Below, piece by piece: positions 16,268 to 24,881 of a stretch of 41,213 nucleotides of DNA. Both the position numbers and the translations under genes were made by a program. The stretch is from a virus: positions 1 through 41,213 of IMG/VR virus record IMGVR_UViG_3300036104_000012; one strand, given 5' to 3'. Positions within the stretch are counted from its first letter, which is position 1. Every line of letters begins with the position of its first letter. The notes beneath the pieces were generated by a model. It made no database searches. It saw nothing but the letters and a program-made list of their open reading frames with translations, and was not told the origin of the DNA.

Positions 16268-17224
16268 TCAGGCCACGCAGTTCTGGAAGAAATAGCCGAG
16301 CGAGGGCGCGGCGATCACTTCGGCGACGCTCTCGCCATAGCGGACCCAACGACCGCCGCGCATGCCCATGTTCTTGTCTTCGAGCGCGCCGGCGATCGGA
16401 TCGCCCCAGGGCACTGTGTAGCCGAAGCTGGGCATGTCGAACGGGCCGCTGAACGGGTCCTGGTAGAACATGGCCATGTGCTTGCCCCAGGCGCGGGCAT
16501 TGACCATGGCCTGGCCGGGACGCGCTGTGTTCCAGTAGGCTTGGCCCACCATCACCTCATCCACCTCCAGCAGCTGCGCGATCTGCTCCGCACTCACAAC
16601 GCCGGTGGTGCCCGCGTTCTTGAAGATCGAGCTCACGACCTTCGGGTGCTGCTGCAGTGTGGTGTAAGCCAGCTGGCCGATCACCACCTTGTTGGGGCGC
16701 TGCAACATCCCATCCATCGCCGCCTTAATGGCGCCGATCGGGTTGCTGTTCGTGTAGTCGGACCATTGCGAGGTGCCGCTGAGCGTCGTCCGGTTGGCGG
16801 CGGGATAAGTGCCCAGCGCGAAGACCAGGTTAGCCACGCGCACCTCGCGGTCGAGCATGATGAGGTTCTTGCTCATCAGCGTCGCCTTCACCTCGGGGTC
16901 CATGCCGCGGGCCGCGTTCGGGTCCAGCTGCCCGGCCGCGTTCATGACGTCCGCATTGGGCACGGGGATATCGAGCGAGTAGTCGAGGGTGCTGCCCGCC
17001 ACTTCGGCGGCGCCGAGCGTGACCTGGTTCGGCCTGCCGATACGATCCACCCGCGTGTCCGGGATCGTGAAGCCGTCCGCCATGTTGTGGAGCAGATACT
17101 TGAAGGCCTGGGTACCGACCGGGGCGACGCGCGGAAGCACACGGTCGGCGATCAGCTTCGTGTTGGTGAAGAGCCCGGCAGCGGCGACCAGCGCCGGCTG
17201 AACGGGGAATGGGGTGTTTGCCAT
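16268..17224 (-). CDS. Major capsid protein
   Basis: The 318-aa protein begins MANTPFPVQPALVAAAGLF and carries segments expected of major capsid proteins of B3-like transposable phages (AARGMDPEVKATLMSKNLIMLDREVRVANLVF, broken here by family-typical VGQAYWN and GPFDMPSFGY). It lies directly after the decoration protein gene and has a good GAGG RBS. It should form the icosahedral shell. The family is inferred from order, length and sequence style; no catalytic motif is expected. Confidence 0.85.
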   Translation of the reverse strand: MANTPFPVQPALVAAAGLFTNTKLIADRVLPRVAPVGTQAFKYLLHNMADGFTIPDTRVDRIGRPNQVTLGAAEVAGSTLDYSLDIPVPNADVMNAAGQLDPNAARGMDPEVKATLMSKNLIMLDREVRVANLVFALGTYPAANRTTLSGTSQWSDYTNSNPIGAIKAAMDGMLQRPNKVVIGQLAYTTLQQHPKVVSSIFKNAGTTGVVSAEQIAQLLEVDEVMVGQAYWNTARPGQAMVNARAWGKHMAMFYQDPFSGPFDMPSFGYTVPWGDPIAGALEDKNMGMRGGRWVRYGESVAEVIAAPSLGYFFQNCVA

Positions 17225-17233
17225 GGTGGTTCC

Positions 17234-17611
17234 TCAGCCCTGCATGGTGTGCTGAGAGAACAGCACCCGAATGATGTCGCCCGAAACGCCAGCCTCGTAG
17301 GCGAAGCCAACGACACGGTTGTTGACGCCTGCGGATGGGGCGGCGGCCACGCCGGCGCCATTGGCGTCGGAGGTGATCGCGGCGCCCGCGGCCACGGTGC
17401 CGCCCAGCACCACCGGATGCAGGCCGGAAAGCCCAAGGCTCATCCGCTCGCCGGCGGCGGCATTGCCGCCCGTGGTGCGGTTGACGCCCACGATCAGGTC
17501 GGTCGCGGCGGTGGCCAGGACCATCTGGCCCGCTGTGCCGCCGGGCTTCACCAGGCGGTTTTCACCAACGGCGCCCCCGGCGGTGGAGGCAATGACGGAA
17601 AACACATTCAT
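17234..17611 (-). CDS. Capsid decoration-like protein
   Basis: This 125-aa, Gly/Ala/Val-rich, beta-type protein (GQMVLATAATDLIVGVN, VLGGTVAAGAAITSD) resembles the DUF2190-like or lambda D-like head stabilisers that sit between protease/scaffold and major capsid genes. It overlaps the protease gene by four bases and precedes the capsid by nine. No enzymatic motif is present. Its role is inferred from position and composition. Confidence 0.65.
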   Translation of the reverse strand: MNVFSVIASTAGGAVGENRLVKPGGTAGQMVLATAATDLIVGVNRTTGGNAAAGERMSLGLSGLHPVVLGGTVAAGAAITSDANGAGVAAAPSAGVNNRVVGFAYEAGVSGDIIRVLFSQHTMQG

Positions 17612-18735
17612 GCGGCGTGTCCCTGCGTAACGGCCGAGATGGCCTCGGAGATGGAGGTCTGGAGCCCTTCAGCGGCGCGGCGACTGATATAGGCCTGGGC
17701 GAGTTCACGGATCTGATGGGAGCTGTCAGGGTCGGCCAAGGCCACGGCCTCACCGCCCGCGACCTGGCCGAAGGCGACCATCTTGGGTTGGCGCTCCAGC
17801 AACTCGCGCAGCGCGGCGCGCGGGCTGCGCGGCTCGCCCTGGCTGAAGGCGACCATGTCGGCGCCCTCGGCCGGTAGCGCGGCCAGCAGGGCGAGGGTGT
17901 CGGCACGGTTGACGGGCAGCGCCCGGCCCTCGGCCTGCAGCCGGTCCAGGAAGGCCGCATCCTCGGCGGCGCGCAGCGCGGCCTGGCCCTGGGCGAAGGT
18001 GGCGCGCTGGCGCACCAGCTCGGCACGCTCGGCCTCGACGGCGTCCTTCTCGGCCTGCAGGCGCTGCCGCTCGGCAGCGAGCGCCGCCTCTTGGGTGGGG
18101 TCCACCGGGGTCTCCTTCGGACGCTGGGAATAATCGGGGCCGGAGGACATCTCCTCGGGCTCGGGAATGATCATGGCGAGCAAGTCGATGTCGCTGCTGG
18201 GCGCCACGCGGTCGGCAGCCTCCTGGCCGGCGGAGCCGATCATCCACTCACGAAACCTGCGCCACAGCGATGCGTTCACACTCTGCTGAATTGGGGCCAT
18301 CGAAAATCTGACGGCGACGAAGGCCGCATCGGCGGCGAAGGTTGCGGGCTTGAGGCCGGTCACCGCAGGCAGTTGCGCACCCAGGAAGCCGACATGGCGC
18401 AGCGCCCACTGGCCGGGCGTGGGGTTGTGCGCCTCGTGAGGCAGGAAGAGGGCGGCGCTGACGTGGCGAAAGCGGCCATCGCGGACGGCCTGGGCGAAGC
18501 TCGGCTCCACCTGGTCGATCTCGGCCACCAGCAGATCGCCATCGGCGCGCAGGCTCTGCACCCAGCCATAGGCCGGCGCGTCCGCGGCCGGGTGGCCCAG
18601 GACCACGGGCGCCAACTCCTTGTGCTGGCTGTAGCCGGCGGCCATGGCGGCGATATCGGCGCGCGAGAAGGTGCGGCGAACGCCGGCGCCATCGGTGTGC
18701 GTGCCGGCGCGGAAAATCTCGATGGTCTGCGGCAT
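17608..18735 (-). CDS. Mu gpI-like prohead protease with C-terminal scaffold
   Basis: The 375-aa protein starts MPQTIEIFRAGTHTD; the ATG at 18735 is chosen over an in-frame TTG at 18765. Residues about 1-140 match the Mu-like protease domain (RTFSRADIAAMA, PVVLGHPA, and the HVSAALFLP segment typical of gpI). The rest is a charged coiled-coil region rich in Ala, Glu and Arg (about 205-260) that would act as an internal scaffold. As in Mu, scaffold may also be made from an internal start. It processes prohead proteins during head assembly. A dyad element typical of this phage's late promoters lies 75 bp upstream. Confidence 0.85.
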   Translation of the reverse strand: MPQTIEIFRAGTHTDGAGVRRTFSRADIAAMAAGYSQHKELAPVVLGHPAADAPAYGWVQSLRADGDLLVAEIDQVEPSFAQAVRDGRFRHVSAALFLPHEAHNPTPGQWALRHVGFLGAQLPAVTGLKPATFAADAAFVAVRFSMAPIQQSVNASLWRRFREWMIGSAGQEAADRVAPSSDIDLLAMIIPEPEEMSSGPDYSQRPKETPVDPTQEAALAAERQRLQAEKDAVEAERAELVRQRATFAQGQAALRAAEDAAFLDRLQAEGRALPVNRADTLALLAALPAEGADMVAFSQGEPRSPRAALRELLERQPKMVAFGQVAGGEAVALADPDSSHQIRELAQAYISRRAAEGLQTSISEAISAVTQGHAA

Positions 18736-18809
18736 CGGGTGAATGGGCTTCCAGATGGGTTGCAACGGCGTGCTGTGATGTGCACCCTATGCGCGCCATG
18801 GAATGGCTT

Positions 18810-18830
18810 TCAGGCCGACATCTGTCGGCC
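18810..18830 (-). promoter_or_regulatory. Putative late-activator site upstream of protease (PI-like)
   Basis: GGCCGAC-N4-GTCGGCC is a perfect 7-bp dyad (18813-18830 on the plus strand). With its flank TCAG it shares 18 of 21 positions, in the same orientation, with the element at 29813-29833. It precedes the gpI-like gene by 75 bp, where Mu has the C-activated PI promoter. A weak -10-like CATAGG lies at 18791-18786. Binding by the Mor/C-like protein is inferred. Confidence 0.55.
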
Positions 18831-18902
18831 CTCCACGCCCCTCATCCGGCTGCTGTTATGCGCCCGCGGGTGACACCGCCTTGGACGTTTCCTCCCGAAC
18901 TC

Positions 18903-18940
18903 GGGGCGCTGCTGGTGACGGTGGCGCCCCGTCTTTTTTT
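18903..18940 (+). terminator. Intrinsic terminator, plus strand
   Basis: GGGGCGC (18903-18909) pairs with GCGCCCC (18924-18930) over a 14-nt loop and is followed by GTCTTTTTTT. This is a strong intrinsic terminator for rightward transcription. No plus-strand gene lies upstream of it, so it may end a short antisense or small RNA starting near 18780-18850, or insulate the moron at 18997. Confidence 0.7.
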
Positions 18941-18996
18941 GGTGCGGGAGCATTGGTCGTCTGGCACGCTGCCCAGCACACAACGCGGAGCGACCC

Positions 18997-19386
18997 ATGC
19001 ATACCAGCCTCTACGTCATCGGCGGCCTGTTGACGCTCGGCGGCATCGCGATCGTCGGAAATGCCGGCGGCCTGAACACGCAGAATGTCATGCAGCAGGC
19101 GGTGCAATTCATTCAAATCCAGACCGGCGCCATCATCAGCCTTGCTGGTGCCGTCTTCCTCGCCGCAGGCGCCATCGTCAGCGCGATGACAAGCCGCTCG
19201 GTGCTCACGCAGAGCCGGCTTGATGATATCCATCAGGTTCTTCGCCGGATGGCTCCAGACCCAGTGGTGCATGGGCCGACCGCGTACAAAAAGCCTGCAG
19301 GCGTGCTGTCGCCGGATTTGAGCAAAGAACGGGTCGGGCCGGTCATCCCCGCCGGGATCCCTCGTCCGCCTTCGCGACTAGGCTGA
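18997..19386 (+). CDS. Moron: small two-helix membrane protein
   Basis: This 129-aa ORF runs against all neighbouring head genes. It has a good RBS (GGAG six bases before ATG) and two hydrophobic segments, about residues 5-23 (LYVIGGLLTLGGIAIVG) and 43-65 (GAIISLAGAVFLAAGAIVSAM), then a charged, Pro-rich cytoplasmic-type tail. I recognise no family. Position between the protease and MuF genes, opposite strand and a terminator just upstream all suggest an independently expressed moron, perhaps acting in the lysogen, for example in superinfection exclusion. The function is a guess. Confidence 0.65.
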   Translation: MHTSLYVIGGLLTLGGIAIVGNAGGLNTQNVMQQAVQFIQIQTGAIISLAGAVFLAAGAIVSAMTSRSVLTQSRLDDIHQVLRRMAPDPVVHGPTAYKKPAGVLSPDLSKERVGPVIPAGIPRPPSRLG

Positions 19387-19400
19387 TCACCGCCGCCGCC

Positions 19401-19472
19401 CTATATCTCCCGGCGTAGCCGGTCCCGAATGCGCTCGACCGGCTGGGTGATCCGGCCCTGGTAGTCGGCCAT
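19401..19472 (-). CDS. Possible 23-codon ORF after MuF gene
   Basis: MADYQGRITQPVERIRDRLRREI ends at TAG (19401). It looks protein-like (amphipathic C-terminal helix) and lies just after the MuF stop, where Mu-like phages often carry an additional small gene before the protease. There is no good RBS. It may be a remnant left when the plus-strand moron was inserted. Confidence 0.25.
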   Translation of the reverse strand: MADYQGRITQPVERIRDRLRREI

Positions 19473-19501
19473 CCAGGGAGGGCCTGGCGCTCCTCCACCG
19501 G

Positions 19502-20776
19502 CTACACCGCGCCCGCCAGCACCTCGTACACAGCAGGCGCCCTCAGCACCTCACGCTCCACCAGGCCGCCCGATTTGATGGCGTTGAAGGTCAGCGCGAA
19601 CCGCTCGGAACCCTCCCTGACCTTCTGCCGGTAGCCGAGATGCACCACGAGCTTCGCGCCATCCCGCGCATCAGCGCCGGTGGGCGTGAAAACCAGCAGG
19701 ACATCACCATCGCGCTTGTCGCGCAGGATGGCGTCCGGATTGGCCACGATCGCGGGTAGCCGCAGCAGGTCGGCCTCACTGAGCCCCGCGCCGCGGGCCT
19801 GCTTCGAAGCGCGGCCCATGTGCAGCAGCGCATCGGCCGTCACCATGATATCCGGGTCGCCCGCCCCCTCGGCGCCGCCGGGCAGCTGCGCCAGCACATC
19901 GTCCGGCAGCGTCCCGACCTTGCGGAAAGTGCCGTCCGACTTTCCGGCATCGAGCACCGCACGCGCCCAGAGCGGGAATGGCGTCGGTTCCGGCGGCACC
20001 GCCGGCATCGCGCCGATCGGCGGCGGCACCAGCGACGGCCGCGCCGCCTCCGCGATATCCGCCGGCGCCCGCTTCGCCGCCTCAGCTGCCCGAGCCTGCG
20101 CCTGGCGCAGCTGCGCCCCCTTGCCGGGATTGTACCCGAAGCCCGGGTCGATCCCCTCCGGCACATCGATCACGCCGCGCCCCGTCACCTCGCGCTTGAC
20201 CATGGTGACGCCCGGCGGCGGGTCGCTCACCTTCCACCCGCGCTTGTCCAGGTCACGCTGCGCCAGGCTCACCACGCTGCAGCGGCAGTTCCAGCCATTG
20301 GGCGGGAAATGCGTGTTCCACCAGGCATGGCCCACCGGCAGGATTGTGCCGTGCCATTCGCGGTGCAGCAGCCGGGTGCGGTTGTCCATCACCGCCGAGT
20401 AGCGAAGGAACGGCCGGTCGGCCTTCACCTGCTGGATCTGCGCCCAGCGGCCGGCCGAATAGGCCATGCGCAGGTTCGTCTCGTAGATCACGCGCGAGCG
20501 CCAACCCGGAGATCCGCGATAGGTCCAGCCATAGCGTTTAGCGATGGAGGCGAATTGCCGCTGGAACTCGTCCTTGGTCATTTCTTTGGCGATGGCCTCA
20601 TCCACCGCCGCCCTGAAATCGGCCAGCATCGCCACGTTGCGCGCGCCGGCGACGACGAAGCTGACCTGATGCGCCTCGTGCCAGGTGTCGGTCCAGGTGT
20701 CGGTGCCGAGCAGCTGCTTCGCCCGGAAAAAGGCGATGGCCTCGCTGAACGGCACCTGGCCGATGCGCGGCGTCAT
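19502..20776 (-). CDS. Head morphogenesis protein, MuF-like, with possible C-terminal nuclease domain
   Basis: The 424-aa protein has the MuF domain (PF04233) at about residues 70-170: YETNLRMAYSAGRW, DNRTRLLHREWHG, and GWNCRCSVV near 161-169. A Pro/Ala linker (about 225-270) leads to a C-terminal domain (about 308-420) with ALLHMGRASKQ, LLRLPAIVANPDAIL, VLLVFTP and KLVVHLGYR. That layout recalls the PBECR nuclease-like domains fused to MuF proteins in many phages. The N-terminal part acts in head assembly at the portal; a nuclease activity for the tail is inference. It overlaps the small gene before it by an ATGA. Confidence 0.8.
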   Translation of the reverse strand: MTPRIGQVPFSEAIAFFRAKQLLGTDTWTDTWHEAHQVSFVVAGARNVAMLADFRAAVDEAIAKEMTKDEFQRQFASIAKRYGWTYRGSPGWRSRVIYETNLRMAYSAGRWAQIQQVKADRPFLRYSAVMDNRTRLLHREWHGTILPVGHAWWNTHFPPNGWNCRCSVVSLAQRDLDKRGWKVSDPPPGVTMVKREVTGRGVIDVPEGIDPGFGYNPGKGAQLRQAQARAAEAAKRAPADIAEAARPSLVPPPIGAMPAVPPEPTPFPLWARAVLDAGKSDGTFRKVGTLPDDVLAQLPGGAEGAGDPDIMVTADALLHMGRASKQARGAGLSEADLLRLPAIVANPDAILRDKRDGDVLLVFTPTGADARDGAKLVVHLGYRQKVREGSERFALTFNAIKSGGLVEREVLRAPAVYEVLAGAV

Positions 20777-20985
20777 GGCGCCTCCAACACGGCGTCAGGC
20801 CCTGCAGATGCAGGGGGGTTAGTTATGGGGTTTTTAAGCGTTCTTAAGAGGCCATCAGGCGCCTCTGAGGGTGTCGGGGCGATAGGGAGCCGCGCCAGAG
20901 CCCTCTGGCGCCTCCTGCGTGCCCTGGCGCGGGATTTCGCGATCAGGCCCCGCCGGCGCGGCTTGGGCGCATCACGCCACGCCAT
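20773..20985 (-). CDS. Small basic protein between portal and MuF genes
   Basis: A 70-aa ORF starts 14 bases inside the end of the portal gene and ends in an ATGA overlap with the MuF gene, so it fits the operon exactly. The N-terminal half is extremely basic (RARARRRRQRALARL), the rest Pro/Ala-rich. I know no function. Arg-rich shadow ORFs are common in this GC-rich DNA, but the coupling on both sides and the otherwise empty interval favour a real gene. Confidence 0.5.
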   Translation of the reverse strand: MAWRDAPKPRRRGLIAKSRARARRRRQRALARLPIAPTPSEAPDGLLRTLKNPITNPPASAGPDAVLEAP

Positions 20986-22486
20986 CGGTCAGGTCCGATC
21001 GGCCCGCCAGGTTGGCCAGCGCCAGCGCCTCGCCCATCAGCGCCGCCATCTTCTCGGTGCCCAGGTCGGGGAACAGCTTGGTCAGGCCGTCGCGGAACTC
21101 CACGAGGCTGGCGCTGCGTTCCAGCAGCCCACGCACCTGGTCCAGCGCCGCATCCTGCAGGGTGCCGGTGATCTGGTCGAGCTGCGCGGCCAGAAGGTCG
21201 GCCGTGTCGCGCGGCTCGCTGGCCTGGGCAAAGGCGGCGGCAGGCGCCAGGCCGGGCAGCAAGCGGTTGAGGCCGGGTGGGGGTGCCTTCAGCTCCCAGC
21301 CCTCGCCATAGGTCTCGGTGATGTAGTCCAGCGTGGGGGCGAAGCCGAGGCTGCCGATCTTCACGTCGCGCTCGGCGCGGGCGTTCAGATCCTCGTCCTG
21401 ATCCACCTCCCACCAGATCTTCGGCAGGGGCCCGGCATAGCCCGGCGCGTTCAGCTCCACGATCCAGCGCACCAGCGTGGCGTTCATGGTGCCCGAGAGG
21501 CTGTCGGCATCGGCCTTGGTGATTTCCAGGCGCACCTGGTTGTGCACCTGGCCCAGCGCCCGGCTGCCATTCTGCCCGGCATTGGTGGAGAGCGTCTCGC
21601 CCAGCACGATCTTGGCGATCTCGTCATCCATATAGGCGGCCAGCGTCTGGTAGCTGTCGAAGCTGCCGGCGCGCTTGGCCTCCAGCAGCTCCACCACCAT
21701 GCCCTCGGGGAAGGTGACGCCGGTGTCGCTGGCGATTGCGCTGACGGCGGCCAGCAATTCATCCTGCTGCTCGGCCGAGGAGCCCGTGGGATAGCGGCCG
21801 ATGACGGTGGGCTGGCCGAATTTCTCCAGCGCCGCCATCCAGAAGCCCACGCCCTGGCGCTTGAAGTAGACCGGCCAGAACAGCCGATTGCCCAGGCCCA
21901 GCCCCCAGGGGTCGCCATAGCGCCCGCCGAAGCGGTGCACGATGAACTTGCGGGCGGGCACCTCATCGCCATCGAGCATGCTCTGCCGCGTCAGCAGCTT
22001 CAGCATGGGCGTGCCGTCCTGGCCCACCTCGAAGCCGAAGCGCCGCGGGTTGCGCGGGATCAGGCCGGCGGGCAGCAGGCGGTCGCCGCGCTGCTCCCAC
22101 ATCACCTCCAGCACGGACAGGCCGGTCAGCAGCGCCGCCAGCGCATCCTCCACCACCCGGTCGAAGGCCAGCGCCTCGATCGCCTCGCGCACCAGCTCGG
22201 CCACGGCGGCGGCGGCGGCGCTCTCATCGCCCGGCTTCACCGACCATTCGCGGCCGACCAGCGCCAGGCGCCGCTTCTGCAGCACCGCGCTGACCTGCGG
22301 GTCGCGCTCGAGATCCTCATAGACCAGCAGGCCCGCGCTACCGCCGCGGGTGGACAGCACCGTATCGGTCGGCAGCAGCCGCCGGCCATAGATGCCGCGC
22401 GTGGGGTCGCTGAGGACGGAGGCGAATTCGCGCTTCAGCGCCACGCGGCCGAGGCGGCCGGGCACCTGGTCATTGCTGCCGCTCAT
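20972..22486 (-). CDS. Portal protein (Mu gp29-like, DUF935)
   Basis: The 504-aa protein shows the DUF935 pattern: DPQVSAVLQKRRLALVGREW near residues 62-81, VLEVMWEQRGDRLLPAGL, FIVHRFGGRYGDPWGLGL, and MDDEIAKIVLGETLSTNAG in the second half. It forms the dodecameric ring at the unique vertex through which DNA is packaged. It overlaps the large terminase gene by four bases, the usual Mu order of gp28 then gp29. The C-terminal helical extension (about 410-500) is typical of the family. Confidence 0.9.
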   Translation of the reverse strand: MSGSNDQVPGRLGRVALKREFASVLSDPTRGIYGRRLLPTDTVLSTRGGSAGLLVYEDLERDPQVSAVLQKRRLALVGREWSVKPGDESAAAAAVAELVREAIEALAFDRVVEDALAALLTGLSVLEVMWEQRGDRLLPAGLIPRNPRRFGFEVGQDGTPMLKLLTRQSMLDGDEVPARKFIVHRFGGRYGDPWGLGLGNRLFWPVYFKRQGVGFWMAALEKFGQPTVIGRYPTGSSAEQQDELLAAVSAIASDTGVTFPEGMVVELLEAKRAGSFDSYQTLAAYMDDEIAKIVLGETLSTNAGQNGSRALGQVHNQVRLEITKADADSLSGTMNATLVRWIVELNAPGYAGPLPKIWWEVDQDEDLNARAERDVKIGSLGFAPTLDYITETYGEGWELKAPPPGLNRLLPGLAPAAAFAQASEPRDTADLLAAQLDQITGTLQDAALDQVRGLLERSASLVEFRDGLTKLFPDLGTEKMAALMGEALALANLAGRSDLTDGVA

Positions 22487-24051
22487 CGGTCGATCCCCAT
22501 GAATTCACGTGATGCCTGGCGGGCGATGCGGCGCTGGCCGGTGCTGCGCCATTCGATGCGCACCTCGCCCGTCTTGGTGGCGGCATGGGCCAGCAGGTGG
22601 GCCACCAGGCTGTCACCGTGCCGGCCCTCGCCATCGGACCCCTTGAAGCGGGCATCCGAGATGCCGGGCAGGCCGGCGCGCAGGATGGCGGCGCGGTGGT
22701 CGGTCAGCACATCCTCGCCGGCGGGCAGGATATAGCTGCGGTCCTCCAGCGCGGCGCGATAGGTGGGGAAGTGCTCGGCATACCAGCCCTGGGTCGCCTT
22801 GACGCAGGTGATGCGAGCCTCGCCATATTTCTGCTGCGCCGCTTCGGCATGCGCCTGGCCGTTGCCGCGTGCATCGAGCGCTCCGGTAAAGCGGGTGAGT
22901 TCGGCCAGGATGCCGTCGAGGATCAGCCACTGCACATCGAAGGGGATGCGCCGCAGCTCCACCTGGAATTCGCAGCGCCACACCGCCGGGCGCTTCTCCT
23001 CGCCCACCGCGATGACCGAGAGGTCACCATCGCGGCCCATATCCTGCCCGAAGACGTGGCGCCGGCTGCGGTCCAGCGCGCGCAGCAGCGGCGCTAGGTT
23101 CTCCTCGAACCACACCGCCGCCTCGTCCAGCCGGTTGGGGTCGAGATACCAGCCCTCGCGCTGCGACCAGGTGATGATGGGGATGCCGGGCTGCTGGGAG
23201 GCGGCGACCAGGCTGCGCGGCAGATAGGCGCCGGAGCTGCGGCGGGGGATCGCCTCCAGCTCCTCGTCACGCGCTTCATGCCGGGGGCCGTAGCTGCGCA
23301 GGATCCTGTTCAGCCACTCATCCTTCGCGGCGGGCGAGGGCTGCCAGCCGCGGATGAGGCAGACCCGCTCATAAAGCCCATTGGCCACGGCCGCGCTGAA
23401 GGGAATGCGGTGGATGGAGTAGTCGTAAAGGCCGGCGCGGCTGTCCTTGATCAGCTGGTTGAAGGCGTTGTCCTCGCCATTGTGGGTGGAGATGATGCGG
23501 ATGCGGCCACCCCAGATCAGCAGGGCGTTCACCGCGTCCAGCACCGCGGCGACATCGTCATGGAACGCCGCCTCGTCGATCACCACGGTGCCCTGCAGGC
23601 CGCGGATATTCGCGGGGCGGGAGGAGAGGGCGACGACGCGGAAGCCGCTGCGAAAGCTCACCCGATAGGCGGCGATCTGGCGGCTGGAGCCGTCGTCGCG
23701 GCGATCCTCGAAGAGGAATTCGTCGACCTGGTGCAGCTCCTTTGCCACCACGCGGGCGAAGTGCGCGACGTAGCGGATGAACTCCAGGCCCTTCTCCTTG
23801 CTGTCGCCGATGTAGAAGATGTTATCGCCGCCGGCGGATTTGCTGGCGGCAGCGATGAGCGTGTCGTCCAGCGCCTCGGCATAGGTGATGCCGGTGCGGC
23901 GGCCCTTCTCGCAGATCTTCAGGGCGCTCTTATCCTCCAGCCAGTCGACCTGGTGCGCCATGAGGATGCCATCGGCCAGCGGGTCGTGGTCGCGCGGCAG
24001 CTCGGCCGGCGGCAGAAGATTGGCAATGTCGGCGGCCGAGGGCATGGTCAC
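22483..24051 (-). CDS. Terminase large subunit (Mu gp28-like)
   Basis: The 522-aa packaging motor has an ATPase domain with an atypical Walker A (EKGRRTG, residues 48-54) and Walker B VVIDEAAF (156-163), then a nuclease domain with GQDMGRDGDLS and a late SDGEGRHGDSLVAHLL segment supplying acidic residues. It translocates DNA into proheads and cuts it, by headful packaging in Mu-like phages. The ATG at 24051 has a weak RBS; a CAGGAGG lies further upstream in the 45-bp gap. Unusually, its normal neighbour, the small terminase, lies 3.6 kb upstream beyond an inserted cassette. Confidence 0.9.
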   Translation of the reverse strand: MTMPSAADIANLLPPAELPRDHDPLADGILMAHQVDWLEDKSALKICEKGRRTGITYAEALDDTLIAAASKSAGGDNIFYIGDSKEKGLEFIRYVAHFARVVAKELHQVDEFLFEDRRDDGSSRQIAAYRVSFRSGFRVVALSSRPANIRGLQGTVVIDEAAFHDDVAAVLDAVNALLIWGGRIRIISTHNGEDNAFNQLIKDSRAGLYDYSIHRIPFSAAVANGLYERVCLIRGWQPSPAAKDEWLNRILRSYGPRHEARDEELEAIPRRSSGAYLPRSLVAASQQPGIPIITWSQREGWYLDPNRLDEAAVWFEENLAPLLRALDRSRRHVFGQDMGRDGDLSVIAVGEEKRPAVWRCEFQVELRRIPFDVQWLILDGILAELTRFTGALDARGNGQAHAEAAQQKYGEARITCVKATQGWYAEHFPTYRAALEDRSYILPAGEDVLTDHRAAILRAGLPGISDARFKGSDGEGRHGDSLVAHLLAHAATKTGEVRIEWRSTGQRRIARQASREFMGIDR

Positions 24052-24096
24052 GGTTGCGCGGCCCGGATGAACGATGCCTCCTGGGCGCGCACCACG

Positions 24097-24879
24097 TCAG
24101 CCCACCTGGGGCGTGAACGGCAGACCATAGGTCTGCACGAAATGCCGCTCGATGCTGGCCAGAAGGGCGACGTTGGCGGAGCTCAACAGGTTGGTCCCCT
24201 GGAGCCACATGACGTCCGATATGCGGCCGGTGTAGATCAGGGAGTTTGGAGGGGTCACGTTGAATGCTGTCCCCAACCAAAGAGGGTTGGCTGCGATTGG
24301 CGAAGCCAGCGTTGAGGCGACTGAATTCTGCGTGACGCCGTTCACCCGAGAATATGCCCGCGTAGTGTCGAAAGCGAACACCCCAAAAACATACTGCGTC
24401 GGGTCGGCAATTAGTGTGGCAACCTGCGCACTGCCCACCTGCCACGCCAATAGCCGGCCGCCTGATGTATAACTGCTGATATACATGTGGTCGCTGGAGC
24501 CTGTTCCGCGCTTGGACAGCAGGTATTCTCCCACTGCGCCAAGCCGAAACAGCGCGACCACGCTGAAAATCGCCGCCGTGTTGAAGGCGGTGCCATCGCC
24601 GACGTTGTAGAACGGATTGGTCGCACCGAAGTCGAGGTTGGCATACCCGCCCGGCCCGGTCAGCGGCAGTGTCGCGGACTGCCCAGCGTTGGTCCGCATG
24701 AAATGCTTTGCCGCAGCTTTTCGGTCGCTGATCTGGCTGACCAGCCCACCCGACGCCACGCAATCGAGCGGGTCGCCCCGCCACCAGTTGGAGATGCGGC
24801 TGTCAGCCAGCAGGAGCGCATCGGTGTCAGTCACCAACGCACGTGCGGCGGTGAATGTGGTGTTCGTGATGAGGGGCAT
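24097..24879 (-). CDS. Concanavalin/LamG-like lectin protein, virion-associated
   Basis: The 260-aa protein reads as a jelly-roll lectin of the LamG type: IFSVVALFRLG, EYLLSKRGTG, ATLIADPTQYVFGVFAF, NPLWLGTAFN, and YTGRISDVMWLQG before a C-terminal helix ending VQTYGLPF. Similar modules attach to phage fibres and bind glycans. It follows the esterase-like gene by two bases, so both are probably displayed together on the virion. Codon use has lower GC than nearby head genes in many stretches, which suggests recent acquisition. The substrate is unknown. Confidence 0.65.
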   Translation of the reverse strand: MPLITNTTFTAARALVTDTDALLLADSRISNWWRGDPLDCVASGGLVSQISDRKAAAKHFMRTNAGQSATLPLTGPGGYANLDFGATNPFYNVGDGTAFNTAAIFSVVALFRLGAVGEYLLSKRGTGSSDHMYISSYTSGGRLLAWQVGSAQVATLIADPTQYVFGVFAFDTTRAYSRVNGVTQNSVASTLASPIAANPLWLGTAFNVTPPNSLIYTGRISDVMWLQGTNLLSSANVALLASIERHFVQTYGLPFTPQVG

Positions 24880-24881
24880 GG

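Noticed and set aside
18736-18765. TTG start ten codons upstream for the protease
   Set aside because: The downstream ATG matches the conserved family N-terminus, so the TTG extension was not used.
19820-22735. 971-codon plus-strand ORF opposite MuF and portal genes
   Set aside because: It covers several well-recognised head genes and its translation has no recognisable domain.
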